NCBI GenBank assembly: GCA_963837345.1
Contig: CAWIMX010000002.1
Location: forward strand, 1 to 64,000
Length of the DNA stretch: 64,000 bases
From: CAWIMX01 sp963837345
GTDB taxonomy: Bacteria > Acidobacteriota > Vicinamibacteria > Vicinamibacterales > CAVVIG01
Direction of reading: 5' to 3'
Numbering within the stretch: the stretch's first letter is position 1; the number at the start of each line of letters is the position of its first letter. Under the pieces are notes generated by a model that did no database searches, was not told where the DNA came from, and saw only the letters and a list, made by a program, of their open reading frames with translations. Below, in pieces: positions 27,495 through 36,856 of the stretch. A program made the position numbers and the translations under genes.

Positions 27495-29181
27495 GAACCT
27501 CGCCTCGGTACGCCGGGAAATGGAGGGTGAACGTGCTGCCGCGCCCCAGCTCGCTCTCCACGGTCACGAATCCGCCGAGCGCGCGCACGATGTGGTCGAC
27601 GATCGCGAGGCCGAGGCCGGTGCCCTGGGCGCCTTTTCCGGCGTCGGTCTGGACGCGGTAGAACTTCCGGAAGATCTGTCGCTGGAGTCGCGGCGGAATG
27701 CCGATGCCGTGGTCGGTCACGCGCACCCGGCCGTAGCCGTCCTCGGCGTCGACTTCGACCAGGATCTCGCGGCGCTCCGGCGAGTACTTGATGGCGTTCG
27801 ACAGCACGTTCTCGAGCGCCTGCTCGACCGCTTCGGCGTCGACGAGCACCGGCGGCACGTCGGCCGCCATCGCGGTGGTCACCGTGAAGCGGCTCTGGCG
27901 GAACTGGCTGTCGAGGGATTCCAGCACGCGCCGGGTGATCGCCTCGAGGTCTTCCGGCTCGCGCTTGTACTCGCGAAGGCCCGCCTCGATCTTCGAGAAA
28001 TCGAGCAGGTTGTTGATGCGGCGCGTCAGCTTGCGCGCCTCCGAGTTGATCACCCGGTAGTACTCCTGGGCCCGATCGCTGCTTTTCAAGCGTCCCAGCT
28101 CGAGCGTTTCGGCGAAGAGCTGGATGAGCGCGAGCGGTGTCTTCAGGTCGTGGGAGACGCTCGACACGAAGTTCGCCTTCATCTCCGCGAGCCGCACCTC
28201 GCGCGCCGCGGCGCGCGCCACGAAGAACACGCCGAGCGCGAGCGCCACGGCCAGGGCCGTCATGATCGCGCGAATCGGCGCGGCGCGGGCCGCGATGATC
28301 TCCGGGATCGTCTGATCCCCGTAGCCGGTGCGGAGCCGCCAGACGCCGGCGGCCGGACTGCGCGCGCCCGACGTGTCGACCGTCGCCGCCAGGCGGAACA
28401 GCTCGCGGTCGAGAAACACCAGCGGGATCTCTTTCTCGTCCACGTAGGTCTTCGGCGCCGTGCCGCCGGGCGGATAGACCACCCGGCCGTGATCGTCGAG
28501 CAGCGTCACGACGAGCGGCGGGAAGCCGGTCGGGGCCGGCCAGGCGTGCGCCCGCGGCGCCAGCAGCGCCGGGAAGAACTCCTCGCGCAGCCGGGCGGCG
28601 TCGACCGAGAAGGCGACGAAACTCGTGAGACGGTCGCGCGAGGGATACGTGAAGCGGAGCTGAGCCTGCACGTAGAACTCGCGGCCCTCGTCCGTCATCG
28701 TGAAGACGATGGGCGCGCGCTTCTGGACCGCCAGTTCCTTCACCTTTTCGACGAGCGCGGCCGATTCAGGCGGGTCGATCTCGAAATCGGGCTCGCGCCG
28801 ATCGTAGGCGAGCACCTGCCCGCGATACTGGTCGGTGGCGTCCGACCATACATAGAAACGGCTCACGAACGAGCTGCGGTCCAGCGCGCCTTCGAAGGCG
28901 CTCTGAATGAAGGGCAGGTTGAGCGGCTCGGTCTGCGCCTGCGTCGTGCGCAGCAGCCCTTCCATGAACGGCGCTTTCAGCGAGTCGATGATGGTGTTGG
29001 CCAGGCCGTCCGCCGTCTCCTCGCTGAGCTGGGTCAGGACGACGGACGACGACCGGCCGAGGGCTTCGAGCGACTGGAACTGAAAGTAGAACAGCAGGCC
29101 CGTCGGAATGGCGACGGCGACGGCCAGGCCCAGTCCGAGCCGGATGCCGCGGTCGCGATAGAGCCGGGCGAGCCTGTCCAT
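27433..29181 (-). CDS. Membrane sensor histidine kinase
   Basis: 582 residues. Two membrane helices (near residues 15-35 and 275-300) flank a large extracytoplasmic sensor region. The H-box is NFVSSVSHDLKTPLALI, the N-box NVLSNAIKYSP, G1 is VTDHGIGIPP and G2 GTGLGLAIVDHI. It autophosphorylates and signals to the adjacent response regulator. Its start is only 6 bases after the diheme cytochrome stop, suggesting the kinase may respond to redox state. Confidence 0.92.
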   Translation of the reverse strand: MDRLARLYRDRGIRLGLGLAVAVAIPTGLLFYFQFQSLEALGRSSSVVLTQLSEETADGLANTIIDSLKAPFMEGLLRTTQAQTEPLNLPFIQSAFEGALDRSSFVSRFYVWSDATDQYRGQVLAYDRREPDFEIDPPESAALVEKVKELAVQKRAPIVFTMTDEGREFYVQAQLRFTYPSRDRLTSFVAFSVDAARLREEFFPALLAPRAHAWPAPTGFPPLVVTLLDDHGRVVYPPGGTAPKTYVDEKEIPLVFLDRELFRLAATVDTSGARSPAAGVWRLRTGYGDQTIPEIIAARAAPIRAIMTALAVALALGVFFVARAAAREVRLAEMKANFVSSVSHDLKTPLALIQLFAETLELGRLKSSDRAQEYYRVINSEARKLTRRINNLLDFSKIEAGLREYKREPEDLEAITRRVLESLDSQFRQSRFTVTTAMAADVPPVLVDAEAVEQALENVLSNAIKYSPERREILVEVDAEDGYGRVRVTDHGIGIPPRLQRQIFRKFYRVQTDAGKGAQGTGLGLAIVDHIVRALGGFVTVESELGRGSTFTLHFPAYRGEVHGSETDTRDRGRTADVARSA

Positions 29182-29187
29182 CGGTCG

Positions 29188-29634
29188 TTACCGGGCGGCC
29201 GCGGGCGCGGGGGCCTCCACCTTGGGAATCGCCGATCCACGATGGCACGTCGCACACTCGACCTTCTCGATGTCGGCGGCCGGCTTTTTCAGGTCGGACG
29301 CCAGCATCTCGTTGACGTGCGCCACCATCCGCATCATGACCCGGGCGGTCTCCTTGGGCGGCTTCTCGTCCGACGCCATGTCGTTGCGTCCGCCGCGGCC
29401 TTCGCGCACGTGGCAGTAGTCGCACTGCACGCCGAGTGCTTGTGTGAACCCGCGCATAGTCGCCACGAGCTCCGGCCCCGGAATGTCCTTGGGCAGCACC
29501 TGCAGGTTGGTCGGCGGCGCGCCGGCACCGCGTCCTTGCGGCGCCTGGGCGCGGGCGGGTGTCTGGGCGAGGCCCACCCCCAGGGCCACGACCCCGCACA
29601 GGGGAACGAGGGAGCGGAGCGACTTCGCCATCAT
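29188..29634 (-). CDS. Exported diheme cytochrome c (reaction-centre cytochrome type)
   Basis: 148 residues; GAGGTG lies just upstream of the ATG at 29632-29634. A signal peptide (to ~30) precedes two heme motifs, C71-DY-C74-H75 and C127-AT-C130-H131. The stretch LQVLPKDIPGPELVATMRGFTQALGVQCDYCHV and the methionines in MASDEKPPKETARVMMRMVAHVNEML match the CytoC_RC-like cytochromes common in Acidobacteria. It heads an operon with a histidine kinase and response regulator. Confidence 0.87.
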   Translation of the reverse strand: MMAKSLRSLVPLCGVVALGVGLAQTPARAQAPQGRGAGAPPTNLQVLPKDIPGPELVATMRGFTQALGVQCDYCHVREGRGGRNDMASDEKPPKETARVMMRMVAHVNEMLASDLKKPAADIEKVECATCHRGSAIPKVEAPAPAAAR

Positions 29635-29784
29635 GCTGACACCTCGATGGTTCGGGCGGCTGAAAGCAGCCGACACATCAATATATATGAATCGGCCGCC
29701 TCAGGCGGGCGGTTCCCGGCCATACAGGGAGGGCGGCCTGACCGGCAAAGCCAGGCAGACGGCCGAAGCGAAGGCTGTGATCGG
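29635..29784. other. GC-hairpin-rich divergent intergenic region
   Basis: A perfect 6-bp stem with AAAG loop (CGGCTG 29657-29662, CAGCCG 29667-29672) lies in the 5' leader of the cytochrome gene. ATATATATGA at 29690-29700 could supply a -10. Further right are overlapping G/C inverted repeats (GGCCGCC, GGGCGG, GGCCTG, CAGGC). No known riboswitch class could be matched. Confidence 0.5.
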
Positions 29785-29814
29785 TTGCGACCCAGAATCG
29801 CGGCATGCTATATT
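29785..29814 (+). promoter_or_regulatory. Promoter of the ribosomal superoperon
   Basis: TTGCGA (29785-29790) and TATATT (29809-29814) are separated by 18 bases, close to the housekeeping TTGACA/TATAAT consensus. It is the best promoter-like pair upstream of rpsL and would give a leader of about 215 bases. Confidence 0.6.
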
Positions 29815-29826
29815 CGTCAGGTTCTG

Positions 29827-30020
29827 TTGAGGCTAGGACACCCTATCTAGCCTCAAGCTCGCAGGAAGCGTCTCCCAAGACCGTCCGTCGCGACCACATT
29901 CGAACCATAGGGTAACGGGTTTTCAGGCGCCAAGCCTCCGGCTTCCAGGCCTGAAGCAACCACATCGGCCCGCGCGGGGCGTCCGCGGCCGAGCGTGTGG
30001 GCATGTGTGGCGGACGCCCC
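29827..30020 (+). promoter_or_regulatory. Structured rpsL leader with three stems
   Basis: Stem I: TTGAGGCTAG (29827-29836) pairs perfectly with CTAGCCTCAA (29847-29856), 10-base loop. Stem II: TTCAGGC (29922-29928) with GCCTGAA (29949-29955), enclosing AAGCC-TCC-GGCTT (29932-29944). Stem III: GGGGCGTCCG (29976-29985) with CGGACGCCCC (30011-30020), 25-base loop, ending 17 bases before the rpsL ATG. No T-run follows any stem, so these look like a folded leader rather than terminators. Confidence 0.6.
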
Positions 30021-30037
30021 GATCTTGAACGGAAGCT

Positions 30038-30415
30038 ATGCCGACCATCAGTCAGCTCGTGCGCGCGGGGCGCAAGAAAATCGTGAGCAAGACGAAGAGT
30101 CCCGCCCTGCAGGACAGCCCGCAGAAGCGCGGCGTGTGCGTCCGCGTCTTCACGCAGACGCCCAAGAAGCCGAATTCGGCCCTGCGCAAGGTGGCGCGCG
30201 TGCGCCTGACGAACGGCATCGAGGTCACGACTTACATTCCCGGCGTGGGCCACAACCTGCAGGAGCACTCGCTGGTCCTCATCCGGGGCGGCCGCGTGAA
30301 GGATCTGCCGGGCGTGCGCTACCACGTGGTGCGGGGCACGCTCGACGCCGTCGGCGTGCAGGGCCGGATGCAGGGCCGGTCGAAGTATGGGGCCAAGCGG
30401 CCCAAGAAGGCTTAG
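30038..30415 (+). CDS. rpsL: 30S ribosomal protein S12
   Basis: 125 residues, full length. The conserved core TQTPKKPNSALRKVARVRLTNG and HNLQEHSLVLIRGGRVKDLPGVRYH is intact. The lysines where streptomycin-resistance changes occur (PKKPNS and GRVKDLP) are unchanged, so the allele looks drug-sensitive. GGAAG lies 3-7 bases before the ATG. It is the first gene of the superoperon. S12 sits at the decoding centre of the small subunit. Confidence 0.98.
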   Translation: MPTISQLVRAGRKKIVSKTKSPALQDSPQKRGVCVRVFTQTPKKPNSALRKVARVRLTNGIEVTTYIPGVGHNLQEHSLVLIRGGRVKDLPGVRYHVVRGTLDAVGVQGRMQGRSKYGAKRPKKA

Positions 30416-30442
30416 GGACTCGGGATTAGGGATTAGGGATGA
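30415..30442 (+). repeat. Heptad tandem repeat in rpsL-rpsG spacer
   Basis: Four 7-base units in perfect phase: GGGACTC, GGGATTA, GGGATTA, GGGATGA. They overlap the rpsL stop and end four bases before the rpsG ATG, so the last unit may also serve as ribosome site. Confidence 0.75.
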
Positions 30443-30445
30443 GTC

Positions 30446-30919
30446 ATGCCGCGTAGACGAGAGATTCCCAAGCGCACCATCGCTGTCGATCCGCTGTACG
30501 AGAGCGCGCTCGTGACCAAGTTCATCAACACGGTGATGCGCGACGGCAAGCGGAGCACGGCCGAACAGATTCTCTACAAGAGCTTCGACATCATCAAGGA
30601 CAAGACGGGCGACGATCCGCTGAAGGTCTTCAAGAAGGCGGTCGACAACGTGAAGCCGAGTCTCGAGGTGAAGTCGCGGCGCGTCGGCGGCTCGAACTAT
30701 CAGGTGCCGGTCGAGGTGAACCCGAACCGGCGTCTCTCGCTCAGCATCCGCTGGCTGGTCGGCTACGCCCGTTCGCGCGGCGACGGCAAGACGATGCAGG
30801 AAAAGCTGGCGAACGAGTTCATGGACGCGTCGAACCTGCGCGGCGGCGCCGTGAAGAAGCGCGAGGACACGCACCGGATGGCGGAAGCCAACAAGGCGTT
30901 CGCGCATTACCGGTGGTAG
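30446..30919 (+). CDS. rpsG: 30S ribosomal protein S7
   Basis: 157 residues, normal length. The RNA-binding start PRRREIPKRTIAVDPLYESALVTKFINTVMRDGK and the conserved EVKSRRVGGSNYQVPVEV, GKTMQEKLANEFMDA and KKREDTHRMAEANKAFAHYRW are all present. S7 nucleates the 3' domain of 16S rRNA; in E. coli it also represses the str operon. Confidence 0.98.
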   Translation: MPRRREIPKRTIAVDPLYESALVTKFINTVMRDGKRSTAEQILYKSFDIIKDKTGDDPLKVFKKAVDNVKPSLEVKSRRVGGSNYQVPVEVNPNRRLSLSIRWLVGYARSRGDGKTMQEKLANEFMDASNLRGGAVKKREDTHRMAEANKAFAHYRW

Positions 30920-30927
30920 CCGTGAGT

Positions 30928-31010
30928 CGGGATTCGGGAGTTGGGACTTGGGATTCGGAGTGCACGGGGGCGAGGGATCGGCTGTCCCGGCTCCCGACCC
31001 GCGAATCCCG
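30928..31010 (+). repeat. Heptad repeats and long hairpin before fusA
   Basis: Units GGGATTC, GGGAGTT, GGGACTT, GGGATTC run in phase at 30929-30956. CGGGATTCG (30928-30936) pairs with CGAATCCCG (31002-31010), and inside it CGGGAG (30935-30940) with CTCCCG (30991-30996). The second GGGATTCG (30950-30957) could compete for the same right arm. Confidence 0.65.
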
Positions 31011-31026
31011 TTGAGATCATAGAGCA

Positions 31027-33133
<2,107 letters not shown>

Positions 33134-33144
33134 GCGGCTGACGG

Positions 33145-33160
33145 GCGGGGGGGTCCCCGC
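33145..33160 (+). promoter_or_regulatory. Hairpin before rpsJ
   Basis: GCGGGG (33145-33150), loop GGGT, CCCCGC (33155-33160), then GAGAGAG immediately before the rpsJ start. Same layout as the elements before rplP, rpsE and rplQ. Confidence 0.65.
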
Positions 33161-33173
33161 GAGAGAGTGATCA

Positions 33174-33512
33174 ATGGCGACTGCATCGTTCAGCGACAAG
33201 ATTCGGATTCGCCTCAAGGCGTACGACAACCGGGTGCTCGACCAGTCGACCACCGAGATCGTCGACACGGCCAAGCGCACCGGCGCCCGACTGGCAGGGC
33301 CGATCCCGCTGCCGACGTCGAAGAACAAGTGGACGGTGCTCCGCTCGCCGCACGTGGACAAGAAGTCGCGTGAGCAGTTCGAGATCCGGACCCACAAGCG
33401 ACTGATCGACATCTTCGAGCCCACGCCGCAGACGGTCGACGCGCTCATGAAGCTCGATCTGCCGGCCGGCGTGGACGTGGAGATCAAGGCATTCGGCAAG
33501 GAACACAAGTAG
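33174..33512 (+). CDS. rpsJ: 30S ribosomal protein S10
   Basis: 112 residues, slightly longer than the usual ~103 because of a short N-terminal extension (MATASFSD) before KIRIRLKAYDNRVLDQSTTEIVDTAKRTGA. The conserved IPLPT and RSPHVDKKSREQFEIRTHKRLIDI are intact. S10 is part of the head of the small subunit and of transcription antitermination with NusB. Confidence 0.98.
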   Translation: MATASFSDKIRIRLKAYDNRVLDQSTTEIVDTAKRTGARLAGPIPLPTSKNKWTVLRSPHVDKKSREQFEIRTHKRLIDIFEPTPQTVDALMKLDLPAGVDVEIKAFGKEHK

Positions 33513-33596
33513 CGCCGCGTGAGGAGAATGCCCGGCGCCTGCGGCCATGCCGAGGCGAGGCCCTGGGAATCCGAGGCGAGACATCGGCGTGAGTTC

Positions 33597-33620
33597 GCGG
33601 CGGGCGTGGGGCTCCGCCGC
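33597..33620 (+). promoter_or_regulatory. Hairpin before rplC
   Basis: GCGGCGG (33597-33603), loop GCGTGGGGCT, CCGCCGC (33614-33620). The 3' flank carries GAGGA five bases before the rplC ATG. The flanking ~100 bases resemble the spacer at 52690-52782 (minus strand). Confidence 0.65.
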
Positions 33621-33631
33621 CGATGAGGAAC

Positions 33632-34312
33632 ATGATTACAGGCATCATCGGCAGAAAAGTCGGGATGACCCAGATCTTCGACCCCGACGGGACGGTGCAT
33701 CCGGCCACCGTGATCAAGGCCGGCCCGTGCGTCGTGGTGCAGTCGAAGACCGTCGAAACCGACGGATACGAGGCCGTGCAGCTCGGCCTGGTCGAAGAGC
33801 GACCCGTGAAGGTCGGGAAACCGCTCGCGGGGCACTACAAGAAGGCGAGCGTCCCGCCGACCCGCGTGCGGCGCGAGGTGCAGATCGCGGCCGGCGGCGA
33901 CGCCGTCAAGACGGGCGACGCGGTGCTCGTGTCGATCTTCGCCGACGGCGAGCGCGTGGACATCGTCGGCACGGGGCGGGGCAAGGGCTTCCAGGGCGTC
34001 GTGCGGCGTCACCACTTCGGCGGCGGCGCGGCGACCCACGGATCGATGTTCCACCGCGCTCCGGGATCCATCGGCGCCTCGTCGTTTCCATCGCGCGTCG
34101 TCAAGGGCATGCGAGCGGCCGGACGGATGGGCGGCGAACGGGTGACCGTGCGCAATCTGAAGGTGCTGCGCGTCGACGCGGAGAACCACCTGCTGCTCGT
34201 CGAAGGCGGCATTCCCGGCGCACCCACGAGCTACGTCGTCGTTCGGAAGGCTGTGGCGGCGAAGAAGCTGAAGGTCGCGCAGGTCGAGAAGCCGAAGAAG
34301 GGCAAGAAGTAG
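33632..34312 (+). CDS. rplC: 50S ribosomal protein L3
   Basis: 226 residues. ATG 33632 is preferred to 33623 because GAGGA lies 5 bases upstream. The start MITGIIGRKVGMTQIFDPDG and GRGKGFQGVVRRHHFGGGAATHGSMFHRAPGSIG are typical. L3 is one of the first proteins assembled on 23S rRNA and reaches the peptidyl transferase centre. The C terminus is a lysine-rich tail. Confidence 0.97.
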   Translation: MITGIIGRKVGMTQIFDPDGTVHPATVIKAGPCVVVQSKTVETDGYEAVQLGLVEERPVKVGKPLAGHYKKASVPPTRVRREVQIAAGGDAVKTGDAVLVSIFADGERVDIVGTGRGKGFQGVVRRHHFGGGAATHGSMFHRAPGSIGASSFPSRVVKGMRAAGRMGGERVTVRNLKVLRVDAENHLLLVEGGIPGAPTSYVVVRKAVAAKKLKVAQVEKPKKGKK

Positions 34313-34314
34313 CC

Positions 34315-34938
34315 ATGCAGCTCGACATCGTCAACCGGGACAACCAGAAGGTCGGCAGCCTCGACCTGCCGGACGAGATGTTCGGCGGACGCGTCCAGAC
34401 CGATTTGATCTGGACGTCGGTGGTGCGGGCCAACGCCGCGGCGCGGCGCGGCACGCACATGACCAAGAACCGGGCGCTCGTGAGCGGCAGCGGCAAGAAG
34501 CCGTGGCGGCAGAAGGGCACGGGCCGGGCGCGCGTCGGCGAGATCCGGAACCCGCTGTGGCGCAAGGGCGGCACCGTGTTCGGCCCGCAGCCGCGCAGTT
34601 ACGAGTTCGCGGTGCCCAGGAAGGTGGAGCGCGGCGCGCTGCGCGCGGCGCTGGCCGAGAAGATCCAGGCCGGCGCGCTCGTGGTCGTCGATGCCCTGGC
34701 GGCCGACGAGATCAAGACGAAGGCGGCAGTGGCGCTGCTGGCGCGGCTCGGCGTGTCCGGGAAGGCGGTGCTCGTCGATACGGCGGTCGACGAGAAGCTG
34801 GCCTGCGCGGTGCGCAACCTGCCCGGCGTGTCGGCGGTGGCGGCCAACCGGCTCAGCGCGCGCGCGGTGGCGGACGCGGCACGCGTCGTGGCGACCCGTC
34901 GGGCCGTCGAGCAGCTGCAGGAGGCGTTGACATCATGA
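34315..34938 (+). CDS. rplD: 50S ribosomal protein L4
   Basis: 207 residues, two bases after rplC. The exit-tunnel loop is intact: RGTHMTKNRALVSGSGKKPWRQKGTGRARVGEIRNPLWRKGGTVFGPQPRSY. The C-terminal half is more diverged but has the expected alpha/beta pattern (ALVVVDAL, GKAVLVDTAV). In E. coli L4 regulates the S10 operon, but no such leader was recognised here. Confidence 0.96.
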   Translation: MQLDIVNRDNQKVGSLDLPDEMFGGRVQTDLIWTSVVRANAAARRGTHMTKNRALVSGSGKKPWRQKGTGRARVGEIRNPLWRKGGTVFGPQPRSYEFAVPRKVERGALRAALAEKIQAGALVVVDALAADEIKTKAAVALLARLGVSGKAVLVDTAVDEKLACAVRNLPGVSAVAANRLSARAVADAARVVATRRAVEQLQEALTS

Positions 34939-35225
34939 AGCAGACCGACGTGATCCGCCGTCCGCTCGTGACCGAGAAGACGTCGATTCTGCGCGAGGAT
35001 GGCCGGACGATCGTGTTCGAGGTGGCGGCCGCGGCCAACAAGGTCGAGATCCGGCAGGCGGTCGAAGCGCTTCTCGGGTCGAAAGTCGAGGGTATCCGGA
35101 CGAGCCTCGTGCACGGCAAGGTGAAGCGGCAGGGCCGGTACGCGGGCCGGCGCTCCGACTGGAAGAAGGCCTACGTGAAACTGCGAGAGGGCGCGAAGAT
35201 CCCCGAGTTCCTGGAGGGCGCGTAA
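34935..35225 (+). CDS. rplW: 50S ribosomal protein L23
   Basis: 96 residues, ATGA overlap with rplD. It shows the family core VIRRPLVTEKTS, VEIRQAVEALLGSKVEGIRT and GRRSDWKKAYVKLREGAKIPEF. L23 lies at the tunnel exit and docks SRP and trigger factor. Confidence 0.97.
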   Translation: MKQTDVIRRPLVTEKTSILREDGRTIVFEVAAAANKVEIRQAVEALLGSKVEGIRTSLVHGKVKRQGRYAGRRSDWKKAYVKLREGAKIPEFLEGA

Positions 35226-35227
35226 CC

Positions 35228-36052
35228 ATGCCCATTCGAAAGTACAAACCGACCTCGGCGGGGCGGCGGTTCCAGACCGTCCAGGTGTTCGACGAGATCA
35301 CGACGAGCGAGCCGCACAAACCGCTCGTCGAGCCGCTCGGGAGCACCGGCGGCCGCAACAACGTCGGGCATCTGACGTCGTGGTGGCGGGGCGGCGGACA
35401 CAAGCGGATGTATCGCGTGATCGACTTCCGGCGCGACAAGCGCGACATTCCGGCCACCGTGTCGACGATCGAATACGACCCGAACCGCTCCTCGCGAATC
35501 GCGCTGGTCACATATGCCGACGGCGAGAAGCGCTACATCCTGCAGCCGGCGGGCGTGAAGGTGGGCGATCGCATCGTCGCGGGCGAGACGGTCGACATCC
35601 TGCCGGGGAACGCCCTGCCGCTCAAGAACATTCCGCTCGGCACGCTCGTGCACAACGTGGAGCTGAAGCCGGGAAAGGGCGGACAGATCGCGCGCAGCGC
35701 GGGGTCGTCGGTGCAGGTGGTCGCGAAGGAAGGCGCCTACGCGTCGGTCAAGATGCCCTCGGGGGAGATTCGGAAGATCCGCGTCGAATGCTTCGCGACG
35801 ATCGGCCAGGTGGGGAACCTCGATCACGAGAATGTGTCGATCGGCAAGGCGGGGCGCAGTCGCTGGCTGGGGCAGCGGCCCCACGTGCGGGGTGTCGCCA
35901 TGAACCCGGTCGACCATCCGCTGGGCGGCGGTGAAGGCAAGACTTCGGGCGGGCGCCACCCGGTGTCGCCCTGGGGGATGCCCACGAAGGGGTACAAGAC
36001 GCGCAACCGCAAGGTGACGGACCAGTTCATCGTGCAGCGGAGATCGAAGTAA
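35228..36052 (+). CDS. rplB: 50S ribosomal protein L2
   Basis: 274 residues, full length, 2 bases after rplW. Conserved segments include RKYKPTSAGRR, GRNNVGHLTSWWRGGGHKRMYR, IPLGTLVHNVELKPGKGGQIARSAG and the C-terminal GVAMNPVDHPLGGGEGK with the histidine near the peptidyl transferase centre. Its last base is the first base of rpsS. Confidence 0.98.
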   Translation: MPIRKYKPTSAGRRFQTVQVFDEITTSEPHKPLVEPLGSTGGRNNVGHLTSWWRGGGHKRMYRVIDFRRDKRDIPATVSTIEYDPNRSSRIALVTYADGEKRYILQPAGVKVGDRIVAGETVDILPGNALPLKNIPLGTLVHNVELKPGKGGQIARSAGSSVQVVAKEGAYASVKMPSGEIRKIRVECFATIGQVGNLDHENVSIGKAGRSRWLGQRPHVRGVAMNPVDHPLGGGEGKTSGGRHPVSPWGMPTKGYKTRNRKVTDQFIVQRRSK

Positions 36053-36396
36053 TGAGTCGCTCTGTCAAGAAGGGCCCCTTCATCGACACGCACCTGCTCG
36101 AGAAGATCGAGGTGATGAACCGGGGCGGCGAGAAGAAGGTCATCAAGACGTGGTCGCGCCGCTCGACCGTGGTGCCGGAGATGGTGGGGCACACGCTGGC
36201 GGTGCACAACGGCAAGAAATTCGTGCCGGTGTACATCACCGAGAACATGGTCGGGCACAAGCTCGGCGAGTTCGCGCCGACGCGCCTGTTCAAGGGTCAC
36301 ACGACGCGCGCGGCCGAGAAGGCCGCCACGTCGGCGCCGGCGCCCGGCGCGGCCCCCGCCGCTGCGGCGCCGGCCAAGGCGGGAGGCGCGTCATGA
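36052..36396 (+). CDS. rpsS: 30S ribosomal protein S19 with Ala/Pro tail
   Basis: 114 residues; about 20-25 longer than usual. The core MSRSVKKGPFIDTHLLEKIE, TWSRRSTVVPEMVGHTLAVHNGKKFVPVYITENMVGHKLGEF is intact. From ~residue 88 an Ala/Pro-rich tail (SAPAPGAAPAAAAPAKAGGAS) is added. S19 contacts the head of 16S rRNA near the A-site tRNA. It overlaps rplV by four bases. Confidence 0.97.
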   Translation: MSRSVKKGPFIDTHLLEKIEVMNRGGEKKVIKTWSRRSTVVPEMVGHTLAVHNGKKFVPVYITENMVGHKLGEFAPTRLFKGHTTRAAEKAATSAPAPGAAPAAAAPAKAGGAS

Positions 36397-36854
36397 TCGA
36401 AGCCCGCGCCACGGCCCGCTACGTGCGGACTTCGGCCCAGAAGGCCGGCCTCGTGATGAACCTGATTCGCGGCAAGGACGTGAATCGCGCCCTGGCGACC
36501 CTCAAGTTCACGCGCAAGGGCATCGCGGGCGACATCGAGAAGGTGCTGCGCTCGGCGGTGGCCAACGCGCAGCAGAAGGACGGCTTCAGCGGCGACGTCG
36601 ATCGGCTGTTCGTGTCGGCGTGCTATGCGAACCAGGGGCCGTCGATGAAGCGCGTGCGGCCGGCGCCGATGGGGCGAGCGTACCGCGTCGTGAAGCGGAC
36701 CGCGCACCTCACGGTGCTCGTGTCGGAGCGGCCGGAGAAGGTCGTCAAGGTGGCGGCCGAGACCCCGGGGCCCCGCAAGCGCGCGCCGCGCAAGACGGCA
36801 AGCCAGGCGGGCGCGGGCACGAAGAAACGCGCGCCAAAGAAGGCGAAGGAGTAG
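36393..36854 (+). CDS. rplV: 50S ribosomal protein L22 with basic tail
   Basis: 153 residues, against ~110 usual. The core is normal: YVRTSAQKAGLVMNLIRGKDVNRALATLKF and the tunnel hairpin KRVRPAPMGRAYRVVKRTAHLTVLVSE. The final ~35 residues are a Lys/Arg/Ala-rich tail (GPRKRAPRKTASQAGAG, TKKRAPKKAKE) likely to bind rRNA. ATGA overlap with rpsS. Confidence 0.97.
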   Translation: MIEARATARYVRTSAQKAGLVMNLIRGKDVNRALATLKFTRKGIAGDIEKVLRSAVANAQQKDGFSGDVDRLFVSACYANQGPSMKRVRPAPMGRAYRVVKRTAHLTVLVSERPEKVVKVAAETPGPRKRAPRKTASQAGAGTKKRAPKKAKE

Positions 36855-36856
36855 CC

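Noticed and set aside
29690..29815. Possible cyclic-di-GMP (GEMM) riboswitch because of GGCAAAGCC and GGTTGC
   Set aside because: The spacing is too short, the CAGGGCAAACC and GACGCAAAGCC blocks are not both present, and no standard stem arrangement fits.
30415..30442. CRISPR or telomere-like array from GGGATTA repeats
   Set aside because: Units are only 7 bases, adjacent without spacers, and lie between ribosomal genes.
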